Shown in pieces: positions 8,391 to 16,508 of a stretch of 64,000 nt of DNA. The translations under genes and the position numbers were made by a program. The notes under the pieces were generated by a model that saw nothing but the letters and a program-made list of their open reading frames with translations, had not been told where the DNA came from and ran no database searches. This DNA comes from Pseudomonadota bacterium (GTDB lineage: Bacteria > Pseudomonadota > Gammaproteobacteria > Ga0077536), in NCBI GenBank assembly GCA_016719885.1, contig JADJYF010000018.1, positions 62,001 through 126,000 on the forward strand, written 5' to 3'. How positions within the stretch are numbered: the stretch's first letter is position 1; each line of letters opens with the position of its first letter.

Positions 8391-8606
8391 GAATGTCAGA
8401 CTAAAGTCTGACCCACAAGGAAGAAGAGATTGGCCTGTGGGTCAGACTTCAGGAAGCTCTGAATAAGCGTAGCGAGCATGCTCGCGCGCTAGGAGCCGCG
8501 CAGCGAGCGACGAGACATATCAGATAGATAGGCGAGGAGCGAGCGAGCACGCGACACCGCGCCCGAGCAGCGCAGTAGCTTATTCAGAGCTTCCTTCAGT
8601 CTGACA
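8391..8606. repeat. REP pair (second family), right unit split by an inserted element
   Basis: The left unit (8391-8420) contains the hairpin GTCAGACT-AA-AGTCTGAC followed by CCACA. The right unit starts at 8435 as the inverted copy (TGTGGGTCAGACTTCA) and resumes at 8595 with TTCAGTCTGACATTC. Joining the two halves with one TTCA copy restores a complete inverted unit like that at 10051-10076. The pair lies between kup (plus) and the amidase gene (minus), which converge here. Confidence 0.8.
8452..8594. mobile_element. 143-bp MITE with 17-bp perfect terminal inverted repeats
   Basis: The element begins GGAAGCTCTGAATAAGC (8452-8468) and ends with its exact reverse complement (8578-8594). It is flanked by TTCA on both sides (8448-8451 and 8595-8598), consistent with a 4-bp target duplication. 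It has no coding capacity and contains a 14-base palindrome, GCGAGCATGCTCGC, at 8472-8485. The ends resemble IS5-family termini as I remember them (GGAAG...GAATAAG), and 4-bp duplications are known in that family, so a transposase supplied by a full-length relative elsewhere is likely. The insertion disrupts a REP unit. Confidence 0.8.
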
Positions 8607-8607
8607 T

Positions 8608-10020
8608 TCAAACCAGTACCGGCCGGCGCTCCCCGTGACGCGTCGCGCACTCGAAGCCATGGGCGAGCTGCAGCACCTCGAGATCCGCCCAGCGCCGGCC
8701 CACGATCTGCAGGCCCACCGGCAGGCCGCTGGCGGTGAATCCCGCCGGCACTGATAGCGCCGGACAGCCGGTCACGGTGATGGCGTAACACACCCCCATC
8801 CAGTCGAGATAGGTCGCGAGCTCGCGGCCATTGATGCTACTCACCCACTCCTGTTCGATGGCAAACGGCGGCACCTGGGTGGTCGGGCACAGCAGGAAAT
8901 CGTAGTGTTCGAAGAAGGCGGCGATGCGCGCGATGATCTGGCTGCGCTTGATCTCGGCCTGCGTGACATCGGCCAGCGTCAGCGCCAGTCCCTGCTCGAT
9001 GTTCCACACCACGGTGTCTTTCAGATGCGGGCGCATGCGCTCGAAGTCGGGCCCGAAGCGCGCGGCGAATTGCCAGGCGCGCAGCGTGCGGAACACTTCA
9101 TCGGCGTCGGCGAGATCGGGACTGGCGCCTTCCACTTCGCAGCCCAGCGCGCTGAAGGTCGGCAGCGCGGCTTCGAGCACGCTGACGATTTCCCGCTCGA
9201 CCTCGAACTGGCCGAGGGTCGGGCTCCAGGCCACGCGCAGGCCTTTCAAATCGCGCGTCAGCGGCACGCGAAAGTTTGCACCCGGCTCGGTGAGCGCTAT
9301 CGGCACGCGTGCATCGGGCCCGGCCATGGCCGACAGCAGCAGCGCGCAGTCGCTGGTATTGCGCGCCATCGGCCCCTGCACGGCCAGCGGTTCGCTCGAC
9401 ATCAGGCGCGGCCAGCTCGGCACACGCCCCGGTGAGGGCCGCATGCCGACCACGTTGCAGAACGCGGCGGGATTGCGCAGTGAGCCGCCGAGGTCGCTGC
9501 CATCGGCAAGCGCCGTCATACCGGTCGCCAGCGCCACCGCCGCGCCGCCGCTGCTGCCGCCACAGGTCCGCGAAAAATCGTAGGGGTTGCGCGTGGCGCC
9601 GAACACGCGGTTGAAGGTCTGCGAACCGGCGCCGAACTCGGGCGTGTTGGTCTTGCCGAGAATGATGGCGCCGGCGGCGCGCAGACGCGATACGAACAGA
9701 TCGTCCTGGTCAGGCACGAAATCGGCGAACAGAGGCGAGCCGAAAGTGGTGCGCATGCCGCGCGTCAGTGCGAGATCCTTGATGGCGATGGGCAGGCCGA
9801 ACAAGGCCTGATGCGCGGCCGGACCTTCCTTGTCCATCTGCCGCGCGGTGGCGAGCGCCGCTTCGCTATCGAGCGTGACGATGGCGTTGACCTTGGGATT
9901 GACGTCATCGATGCGCGCCAGCGTCGCACGCAGCAATTCCTCCACGCCGAGTTCGCGACGCGCGATGGCGGCGACCAAGCTGGTGGCGGCGGGGTAGCTA
10001 TGGAGATCGAGTGAGGACAT
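8608..10020 (-). CDS. Amidase-signature-family amidohydrolase
   Basis: A 470-residue cytosolic enzyme with the Ser-cisSer-Lys catalytic triad: K81 in LPIAIKDL, the GGSSGG stretch with S156/S157, and the nucleophile S180 in SDLGGSLRNPAA. The full amidase signature is intact. Such enzymes hydrolyse amide bonds of small molecules. The C-terminal half resembles aryl-acylamidase or amide hydrolases more than GatA, and no gatB or gatC is nearby. It lies 130 bp downstream of the racemase gene on the same strand, separated by a REP pair, so shared transcription is possible but not certain. The substrate is unknown. Confidence 0.88.
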   Translation of the reverse strand: MSSLDLHSYPAATSLVAAIARRELGVEELLRATLARIDDVNPKVNAIVTLDSEAALATARQMDKEGPAAHQALFGLPIAIKDLALTRGMRTTFGSPLFADFVPDQDDLFVSRLRAAGAIILGKTNTPEFGAGSQTFNRVFGATRNPYDFSRTCGGSSGGAAVALATGMTALADGSDLGGSLRNPAAFCNVVGMRPSPGRVPSWPRLMSSEPLAVQGPMARNTSDCALLLSAMAGPDARVPIALTEPGANFRVPLTRDLKGLRVAWSPTLGQFEVEREIVSVLEAALPTFSALGCEVEGASPDLADADEVFRTLRAWQFAARFGPDFERMRPHLKDTVVWNIEQGLALTLADVTQAEIKRSQIIARIAAFFEHYDFLLCPTTQVPPFAIEQEWVSSINGRELATYLDWMGVCYAITVTGCPALSVPAGFTASGLPVGLQIVGRRWADLEVLQLAHGFECATRHGERRPVLV

Positions 10021-10050
10021 GGTGATGGTGGACCTCGCGACCCGACTGTT

Positions 10051-10132
10051 TGTGGGTCAGACTTCAGTCTGACATTGCTGCCAAATCTTCAACGGCTGCG
10101 CCATTGAATGTCCGACTGAAGTCGGACCCACA
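10051..10132. repeat. REP pair (same family) with compensatory base changes
   Basis: The left unit (10051-10076) carries the hairpin GTCAGACT-TC-AGTCTGAC. The right unit (10107-10132) is its inverted copy with GTCCGACT-GA-AGTCGGAC. The two units differ at two positions that pair with each other (A-T versus C-G), so the stem is kept. A 30-base spacer separates them. The pair sits between two minus-strand genes. Confidence 0.8.
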
Positions 10133-10150
10133 ATGCTCCATGGCGACCCC

Positions 10151-11302
10151 TCAGGTCACCGTGCGGTTGGCCTTGAGCTTGCCTATCTCGTCCGTCGAGA
10201 AACCCCAGTCCTTGAGCACCGCTTCGGTATCCGCGCCATCCTTGGACGGCGGCTTCTGGATCTCGCCCGGCGTGCGGCTGAAGCGCGGCGCGGGCGCCGG
10301 CTGCGTGACGCCGCCCACTTCGACGAAGGTCTGGCGCGCGACATTGTGCGGATGGCTCGGCGCTTCGCTCATCGACAGCACCGGCCCGAAGCACACATCG
10401 GTGCCTTCCAGCACTTCGCACCATTCGTCGCGGGTCTTGGTCAGGAACAAGGCCTTCATGTCCTCGGCGCGGCTCGCCCAGCGCGTACGGTCCTTGTGAT
10501 CCTTGTTGCCGGGATCGGAAAATCCGGTGCGCTGCTGGAATTCCTCGTAGAACTTGGTCTCGATCGAAGCGATCGAGATGTACTTGCCGTCCTTGGTCTC
10601 GTAGGTGTCGTAGAAGTGCGCGCCGCCGTCGAGGATGTTGGCTTCGCGCTGGTCGGTGAACAGGCCGCTGGCGTGCATGCCGTACAGCGCCGCCATCAGG
10701 ATCGACGCGCCGTCGGTCATGGCGGCGTCCACCACCTGGCCCTTGCCGGACTTCTGCGCTTCGAGCAGCGCCGCCAGCACGCCTACCGCGAGCAGCATGC
10801 CGCCGCCACCGAAGTCACCGACCAGGTTGAGCGGCGGGGTCGGCGGCGCATCGGCCTTGCCGATGGCATAGGCGGCGCCGGTCAAGGAGATGTAGTTGAC
10901 GTCGTGGCCGGCGGCCTTGGCCAGCGGGCCGAACTGGCCCCAGCCGGTGACGCGGCCATAGACCAGCTTGGGATTGCGCTTCCAGCACTCGTCCGGCCCG
11001 AGACCGAGACGCTCGGTGACGCCGGGACGGAAACCTTCGATCAAAGCGTCGGCGCCGGCCACCAGGCGCAGCACCAGCTCGACGCCGGCCGGCTGCTTGA
11101 GATCGACCGCGATCGAGCGGCGGCCGCGATCGAGCACCGAGAACTTGGCGTCCATGGCGATGCCGAGCCCGGCGTCCGTCACGCGGTCGACGCGGATCAC
11201 TTCGGCGCCCATGTCCGCCAGCATCATTGCGCACATCGGATTCGGGCCTATGCCCGCCAGTTCGATGACTTTGTATCCGACCAATGGTCCACTCGCGGCC
11301 AT
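10151..11302 (-). CDS. Alpha-methylacyl-CoA racemase (family III CoA transferase fold)
   Basis: A 383-residue protein that closely follows the mycobacterial racemase layout: VIELAGIGPNP, VLDRGRRSIAVDLK, LIEGFRPGVTERLGLGP, GWGQFGP, GHDVNYIS and PLNLVGDFGGGGM. The catalytic pair expected from the M. tuberculosis enzyme is present as H133 and D163, with the same 30-residue spacing. It would epimerise 2-methylacyl-CoA thioesters so that branched or isoprenoid chains can enter beta-oxidation, which suits a genome carrying methylmalonyl-CoA mutase. The ATG at 11302 has GGGGAG 7 bases upstream and is preferred to the in-frame start at 11323. Confidence 0.9.
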   Translation of the reverse strand: MAASGPLVGYKVIELAGIGPNPMCAMMLADMGAEVIRVDRVTDAGLGIAMDAKFSVLDRGRRSIAVDLKQPAGVELVLRLVAGADALIEGFRPGVTERLGLGPDECWKRNPKLVYGRVTGWGQFGPLAKAAGHDVNYISLTGAAYAIGKADAPPTPPLNLVGDFGGGGMLLAVGVLAALLEAQKSGKGQVVDAAMTDGASILMAALYGMHASGLFTDQREANILDGGAHFYDTYETKDGKYISIASIETKFYEEFQQRTGFSDPGNKDHKDRTRWASRAEDMKALFLTKTRDEWCEVLEGTDVCFGPVLSMSEAPSHPHNVARQTFVEVGGVTQPAPAPRFSRTPGEIQKPPSKDGADTEAVLKDWGFSTDEIGKLKANRTVT

Positions 11303-11673
11303 GTCGCTCTCCCCTTCAATCAAGATTCGGTGGTGTGGTTGGCGGTTCGCTGACCGCGAGCCGCATTATGCCCGCTCGTCCATGCCGTGGGCGACCTCCC
11401 CTTTTTCGGGCAGAAATTGCCGTCGAAGTAGCCCTTGCTGCCATGAGCATGGTCGAAAATGCGCGAAGTTCCGCCGATTTGTTCAAGGATTCCAGGGTCG
11501 CGTCGCTAGTTTTCGACCATGGACACGAGGCCCAAGGAGAGCACGCGGATGTCGCAAGACCACCGCGCATCCCTCATCAGCACAATGAAAATCAGCAACA
11601 CCAGCCAACGGCCGGTCGGCCTGTGCCTGAGCGCTTCGATGGCATTCCGCGCGGCGGCGGCGAGGCCCCTGTC
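11303..11673. other. Divergent intergenic region with a perfect 12-bp inverted repeat
   Basis: The 371-base space between the racemase gene (minus) and the GGDEF-EAL gene (plus) contains no convincing gene. CATGGTCGAAAA at 11448-11459 recurs inverted at 11510-11521, with a 50-base spacer. An open frame continues upstream from the GGDEF-EAL gene through this region. Its arginine- and proline-rich translation has no domain, so it is treated as non-coding. No clear sigma-70 promoter was seen. Confidence 0.4.
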
Positions 11674-14199
11674 ATGAGACTCGGTGTACGCACCGCGGCG
11701 TGGGCGCTGGCCCTGTCCAGCATTCCCATGCTGGGCATGGCGGTGCTGACCTTCTATTCCTCGCGCACCACCCTGCGCGAAGAGCTCGACAGCCAGCTGC
11801 TGTCGGCCGCGCGCAGCGAACTGGCGACCGTCAGCCAGTTCGTGACGGACGCCGCCGCCGATCTCGCCACCTGGAGCAACCTGCACATCATCCAGGACGT
11901 GCTCACCGACGACGAGCAAGGCGACGCCTCGCGCGAACTCGCGCGGCTGGCGCGCCAGTCGTCGAATTTCACCGAGATCCTGGCCTTGAACGATCACGGC
12001 CGCGTGGTGGCCGCCACCCGTACCGCCTACATCGGTCTCGACCTTGGCGATTCCGCCGCGTTCCGCGCCGCCAGCGCGCGCGGCGCCTATCGCAGCGACA
12101 TCGAGCATTCGTCGATCTCCGGCAGCAAGGCGCTGACCATCGCCGAGCCGATACGCGCCGATTACGACCAGCACGCCATCATCGGCGCCCTCATCGGCGT
12201 CATCGACTGGAACCGGGTGAGTGACGACCTGCACAGTCTCAGCGTGCTCGGCGCTCGCCAGGACCGCGACCGTCGCCTGCTGTTGCGCGATCCGCGCAAC
12301 GCCGTGCCGCTTTACGACACCATCGGCGCCGAACCGAGCGCCTATGCCTCGCTGCCCGACAGCGCGGGCCTCAGCATGGGTGAATTCGACGGTCGCGCTT
12401 ACCTGATAGGCACGGCGGTGGCGGCCGACGGCGGCGGCCTCGGACGCCCGTGGCTCATGCACACCCTGGTCTCGACCGCCACGGCCGACGCCGGCGTGCT
12501 GGAGCTGCGCGACCGTTTCATTGCCTTCGGCATCGTGTTCCTGCTGGTGTCGACCGCGGCCGGCCTGGCTTTCGCGCGCTCGCTGGCGCGCCCGATAGTG
12601 GCGCTGCAGGTGGCGGCCAGCCGCCTGGCCGAGCGCGACTTCGACACCCCGCTGCCACCCGCGCGCAGCGACGAGATCGGCAGCCTGACGGCGAGCTTCG
12701 ACGCCATGCGCTCGGCGCTCAGATCCAACGAGCAACAGCGCAGCGAATCCGAGCAGAAGATTCGACGCCTGGCCTATTACGACCAGGTCACCGGCCTGCC
12801 GAACCGCGCCTACCTGCAGGACTACCTGGCCAGCGCGCTGGCCGCGGCGGTGCGTCGCCACAAACAGCTGGCGGTGCTGTATTTCGATCTCGATCACTTC
12901 AAGCGTATCAATGACACGCTCGGCCACGGCGCCGGCGACCTGTTGCTCGGCGAGACCGCGCAACGTCTCGGCGAATGCGTGCGCGCTTCGGACATGCTCA
13001 TGCGCGGCGCGCAACGCGCCGGCGGAGAGCGGTCGGAAGCGGCGCATGCCATCGCGCGTTTCGGCGGCGACGAATTCGTGCTGGTGTTGAACGACCTCGA
13101 CGATGCCTACGGCGTGGCGCGCGTCGCACGGCGCCTGCAGGACGCCTTCGTGGCGCCGTTCAAACTGGGCTCCGATGAACTGTTCGTCACCTCCAGCATC
13201 GGCATCGCGATGTTTCCGGACGACGGCGCCGACGCCGACACCCTGTTGCGCAATGCCGATGCGGCGATGTACGACGCCAAGCAACACGGCCGTAATAACT
13301 ACAGCTTCTACATGAAGGAGATGAATGCGCGGGCGCGTGATCGCTTGTCTCTCGAAGGGCGGCTGCGCAAGGCCATCGAACAGGAACAGTTCGAACTCCA
13401 CTACCAGCCACAGATAGACCTCTGCAACAACCGGCTCATCGGCCTCGAAGCGCTGGTGCGCTGGGCCGATCCGGAAAAGGGCCTGGTCAGCCCCATGGAG
13501 TTCATTCCGCTGGCCGAGGAAACCGGTCTCATCGTGCCACTGGGCGAATGGATCTTGAAACGCGCCTGTCGGCAGATGCGCGCCTGGAATGGCACGGCGC
13601 TCGAAGGCGTGCGTGTGGCCATCAACCTGTCGCTGCGCCAGGTCAAGGAAAAGAACTTCGCGACCCTGGTCGGCGAGGTACTGGCGGCCAACCAACTGCC
13701 CGCCTCGCAGCTCGAACTCGAATTGACCGAATCGGTGTTGATGGAAGACAGCGATGGCCCCGGTCGCATTCTCGACAGCCTGAAGGCAATGGGCTTGAGC
13801 CTCTCGATCGACGATTTCGGCACCGGCTATTCGTCGCTCAGCTATCTCAAGCGTTTCGCCATCAACAGCCTCAAGATCGACCGCAGTTTCGTGCGTGACA
13901 TGGAAGGCGACGCCAACGACCAGGCCATCATCACCGCCATCATCGCGATGGCGCACAAGCTCAACCTCGACGTGGTGGCCGAAGGCGTGGAAACGCGCGA
14001 ACAGGCGCTCTTGCTGCGCCAGTTCAACTGCGATCAGATCCAGGGCTACTGGATCAGCCGGCCGCTGCCGGCGGCCGATGTCGAACGATTCGCCGGCGCG
14101 CCGATCGCGGTGCTGGACACGCTGCCGCCGGTGAGCCCCACGCCGACGCTGCTGCGCTTGCCGCAGGACGGTTTGCGTCACGCCGCCGGCGAATCCTGA
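11674..14199 (+). CDS. Membrane GGDEF-EAL cyclic-di-GMP signalling protein
   Basis: An 841-residue sensor. Membrane segment 1 is at about 8-28, a periplasmic sensory domain (CHASE4/dCACHE-like) at about 30-275, and membrane segment 2 at about 282-303. A HAMP region follows at 304-360. The GGDEF domain (motif intact at 464-468 in ARFGGDEFVLVL) and an EAL domain (EAL at 592-594, DDFGTGYSSL later) complete the protein. Both active-site signatures look intact, so it could make or degrade c-di-GMP. The GGDEF domain carries an extra loop of about 14 residues before the GGDEF motif. The ATG at 11674 directly precedes the first membrane helix; earlier in-frame starts give only low-complexity sequence. 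c-di-GMP commonly controls exopolysaccharide, but any link to the distant EPS locus is inference. Confidence 0.92.
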   Translation: MRLGVRTAAWALALSSIPMLGMAVLTFYSSRTTLREELDSQLLSAARSELATVSQFVTDAAADLATWSNLHIIQDVLTDDEQGDASRELARLARQSSNFTEILALNDHGRVVAATRTAYIGLDLGDSAAFRAASARGAYRSDIEHSSISGSKALTIAEPIRADYDQHAIIGALIGVIDWNRVSDDLHSLSVLGARQDRDRRLLLRDPRNAVPLYDTIGAEPSAYASLPDSAGLSMGEFDGRAYLIGTAVAADGGGLGRPWLMHTLVSTATADAGVLELRDRFIAFGIVFLLVSTAAGLAFARSLARPIVALQVAASRLAERDFDTPLPPARSDEIGSLTASFDAMRSALRSNEQQRSESEQKIRRLAYYDQVTGLPNRAYLQDYLASALAAAVRRHKQLAVLYFDLDHFKRINDTLGHGAGDLLLGETAQRLGECVRASDMLMRGAQRAGGERSEAAHAIARFGGDEFVLVLNDLDDAYGVARVARRLQDAFVAPFKLGSDELFVTSSIGIAMFPDDGADADTLLRNADAAMYDAKQHGRNNYSFYMKEMNARARDRLSLEGRLRKAIEQEQFELHYQPQIDLCNNRLIGLEALVRWADPEKGLVSPMEFIPLAEETGLIVPLGEWILKRACRQMRAWNGTALEGVRVAINLSLRQVKEKNFATLVGEVLAANQLPASQLELELTESVLMEDSDGPGRILDSLKAMGLSLSIDDFGTGYSSLSYLKRFAINSLKIDRSFVRDMEGDANDQAIITAIIAMAHKLNLDVVAEGVETREQALLLRQFNCDQIQGYWISRPLPAADVERFAGAPIAVLDTLPPVSPTPTLLRLPQDGLRHAAGES

Positions 14200-14227
14200 C
14201 CGCGGCAAGCGCCGCCGACCCTGTGGG

Positions 14228-14260
14228 TATAATCCTCGCGTGACACCCCGTCACGCGGAG
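14228..14260 (+). promoter_or_regulatory. Putative -10 box and ribosome-binding site of the molybdopterin enzyme
   Basis: TATAAT stands at 14228-14233, and a GGAG Shine-Dalgarno lies near 14257-14260 ahead of the ATG at 14268. Between them GTGAC-ACCCC-GTCAC forms a small inverted repeat that could be a regulator site. No good -35 hexamer is visible at the normal distance, so an activator-dependent promoter is possible. Confidence 0.4.
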
Positions 14261-14267
14261 ATCCCCG

Positions 14268-16505
14268 ATGTCCAATGCCAGCGCCGGCGAGCGCGTCGTC
14301 CATCGCACCTGTCCCCTGTGTGAGGCCACCTGCGGCCTCGAACTGACCGTTCATGGCGAGCGCGTGCTGCGCGTACGCGGCGATCGGGACGATGTGTTCA
14401 GCGCCGGCTACCTGTGTCCGAAGGGCGTGGCGCTCGGTGAACTGCACGACGATCCCGACCGCCTGCGCCAACCCCTGGTCAAGACCGCGACGGGCTTTCG
14501 CGAAGCGAGCTGGGACGAAGCCTTCGCCGCCGTCGAGGCCGGTCTCGCACCTATCCTTGCGCGCGGCGATCGCAACGCGGTGGCGCTCTATGCCGGCAAC
14601 CCCGTGTCACACAATCTCGGCGCCAATCTCTACCTGCGCCCGCTGATCCGCGCGCTCGCCACCCAGAATTTCTATTCCGCCTCGACCGTCGACCAGATGC
14701 CCAAGCACCTGGTGAGCGGCCTCTTGTTCGGCGACCCGCAGGCGCTGCCGGTGCCCGATGTCGATCACTGCCAGTTCCTGCTCATGCTCGGCGCCAATCC
14801 CTGGGAGTCGAACGGCAGCCTGTGGACCGCGCCCAACCTGCCGGCGCGTCTGAAAGCGCTGCGCAAGCGTGGCGGCAAGCTGGTGGTACTCGATCCGCGC
14901 CGTACGCGCACCGCGGCGCATGCCGATGAACATCACGCCATCCGTCCCGGTACCGACGCGCTGTGGCTGCTGGCAGTGGCGCGCGTGATCGTGTTCGAAC
15001 GCCTGGCCAAGCCCGACCGCCTGGCCAAGATCACGAGTGGCCTGGAACCTTTGCGAGAACTCCTGGCGCCCTTCACGCCGCGCGCCGTGGCCGCGCACTG
15101 CGGCATCGCCGCCGAGCACACCGAGCGACTCGCGCGGGAACTGGTGGCCAGCCCCGCCGCCGCGGTGTATGCGCGCTTCGGCACCCACGCGGCGCGCTTC
15201 GGCACGCTGGCCGCATGGGCCACCGAATTGCTGAACGTGTTGACCGGCAACCTCGATCGGCGCGGCGGCGTGATGTTTCCGCGCGGCGTACATGAGCGCG
15301 TGCGCGAAACCGGCAGCGGCGCGGGCTTTCGCTACTCACGTTGGCGTTCGCGCGTGCATGGCCACGGCGAAGTGATGAGCGAACTGCCGGTGGCGACGCT
15401 CGCCGACGAGATCACGACGCCGGGTCGCGGCCAGGTGCGCGCGCTGCTGACGGTGGCCGGCAACCCGGTGCTGTCGACGCCCGACGGTTCGCGCCTGGCG
15501 GCGGCGCTCGCCGGGCTCGAATTCATGGTCAGCGTCGACCTCTATCTCAACGAAACCTCGCGCCATGCCGACGTCATCCTGCCGCCGCCCTCGGCGCTGG
15601 AGCGCGCGCATTACGACTTGTTCTTCTATCGCCTGTCGGTGCGCGCCATCGCCAACTACTCGCCGGCGGTGTTCGACCCGCCGGGCCTGTCGGAGTCCGC
15701 GATCCTCGCGCGTCTCGCCTTGATCGTGCGCGGCGAAGGCGCCGGCGCCGACGCCGGCATCATCGATAAGGAACTGCTGGCCGAACTCGTGCAGAGGGAA
15801 GCCACGCACCCGCAATCACTGCTGGCCGGACGCGAGCTCGACGAGGTGCTGGCGAGCCTCGACGGTGACACGCCCTGCGAACGCATTCTCGACTTCCTGC
15901 TGCGCACTGGCGCCGAGGGCGAAGGCTTCGGACGACGCGCCGACGGCCTGTCGCTGGCGCGGCTGCGCGAGCATCCCCACGGCATCGACTTCGGCCCCCT
16001 GCAAGCGCGCCTGCCGGGCCTGCTGAAAACGCCGAGTGGTCGCATCGAACTGGTGTCGGACGTCATCACCGGTGAGCTCGCGCGCCTGCGCCGCGAAGTG
16101 CTGGAACAAGCGCCTGGCGATGCACTGCTGCTGATCGGCCGTCGCGAATTCCAGTCCAACAATTCGTGGCTGCACAACCTGCCGTCGCTGGCCACCGGCC
16201 ATGCGAGCTGCGTATTGCACATGCATCCCGACGATGCGCGTCGGCGTGGGCTCGACGATGGCGGCGCGGTACGCATCCGCAGCGCCGCGGCCAGCGTGGT
16301 GGTGCCCCTGGCGGTGACCAGCGCCATCGCGCCAGGCGTGGTGAGCCTGCCCCATGGCTACGGCCATGGTCTCGCCGGTACGCGCCTGACGGTCGCCAAC
16401 GGCGTCGGCGGCGCGAGCGCAAACGATCTCACCGAAGGCGTGTTGGAAGGTCCGTCGGGCAACGCCGTGCTGAACGGCGTCGCGGTAGAGGTCGAGGCGG
16501 CCTGA
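14268..16505 (+). CDS. Molybdopterin-dependent oxidoreductase (DMSO reductase/formate dehydrogenase superfamily)
   Basis: A 745-residue catalytic subunit. The N-terminal [4Fe-4S] ligands are C15, C18, C22 and C50 in CPLCEATCG...GYLCPKG. The bis-MGD-binding folds follow (GANPWESNGS; VVLDPRRTRTA), and the C-terminal MopB domain ends with SGNAVLNGVAVEVE. No twin-arginine signal is present, so the enzyme should be cytosolic. No Cys or Sec stands at the usual metal-ligand region (AGNPVSHNLG), so it may resemble non-Cys members of the family. There is no electron-transfer subunit, chaperone or cofactor gene nearby, and the substrate is unknown. The start is fixed by GGAG upstream of ATG 14268. Confidence 0.87.
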   Translation: MSNASAGERVVHRTCPLCEATCGLELTVHGERVLRVRGDRDDVFSAGYLCPKGVALGELHDDPDRLRQPLVKTATGFREASWDEAFAAVEAGLAPILARGDRNAVALYAGNPVSHNLGANLYLRPLIRALATQNFYSASTVDQMPKHLVSGLLFGDPQALPVPDVDHCQFLLMLGANPWESNGSLWTAPNLPARLKALRKRGGKLVVLDPRRTRTAAHADEHHAIRPGTDALWLLAVARVIVFERLAKPDRLAKITSGLEPLRELLAPFTPRAVAAHCGIAAEHTERLARELVASPAAAVYARFGTHAARFGTLAAWATELLNVLTGNLDRRGGVMFPRGVHERVRETGSGAGFRYSRWRSRVHGHGEVMSELPVATLADEITTPGRGQVRALLTVAGNPVLSTPDGSRLAAALAGLEFMVSVDLYLNETSRHADVILPPPSALERAHYDLFFYRLSVRAIANYSPAVFDPPGLSESAILARLALIVRGEGAGADAGIIDKELLAELVQREATHPQSLLAGRELDEVLASLDGDTPCERILDFLLRTGAEGEGFGRRADGLSLARLREHPHGIDFGPLQARLPGLLKTPSGRIELVSDVITGELARLRREVLEQAPGDALLLIGRREFQSNNSWLHNLPSLATGHASCVLHMHPDDARRRGLDDGGAVRIRSAAASVVVPLAVTSAIAPGVVSLPHGYGHGLAGTRLTVANGVGGASANDLTEGVLEGPSGNAVLNGVAVEVEAA

Positions 16506-16508
16506 GAG

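Noticed and set aside
11284..11673. N-terminal extension of the GGDEF-EAL frame
   Set aside because: The extra 130 residues are low-complexity and precede the natural membrane-helix start at 11674.
11506..14208. 900-residue open frame on the minus strand opposite the GGDEF-EAL gene
   Set aside because: It mirrors a gene with clear domains and its His/Arg/Gln-rich translation has no motif; it is a by-product of high GC.
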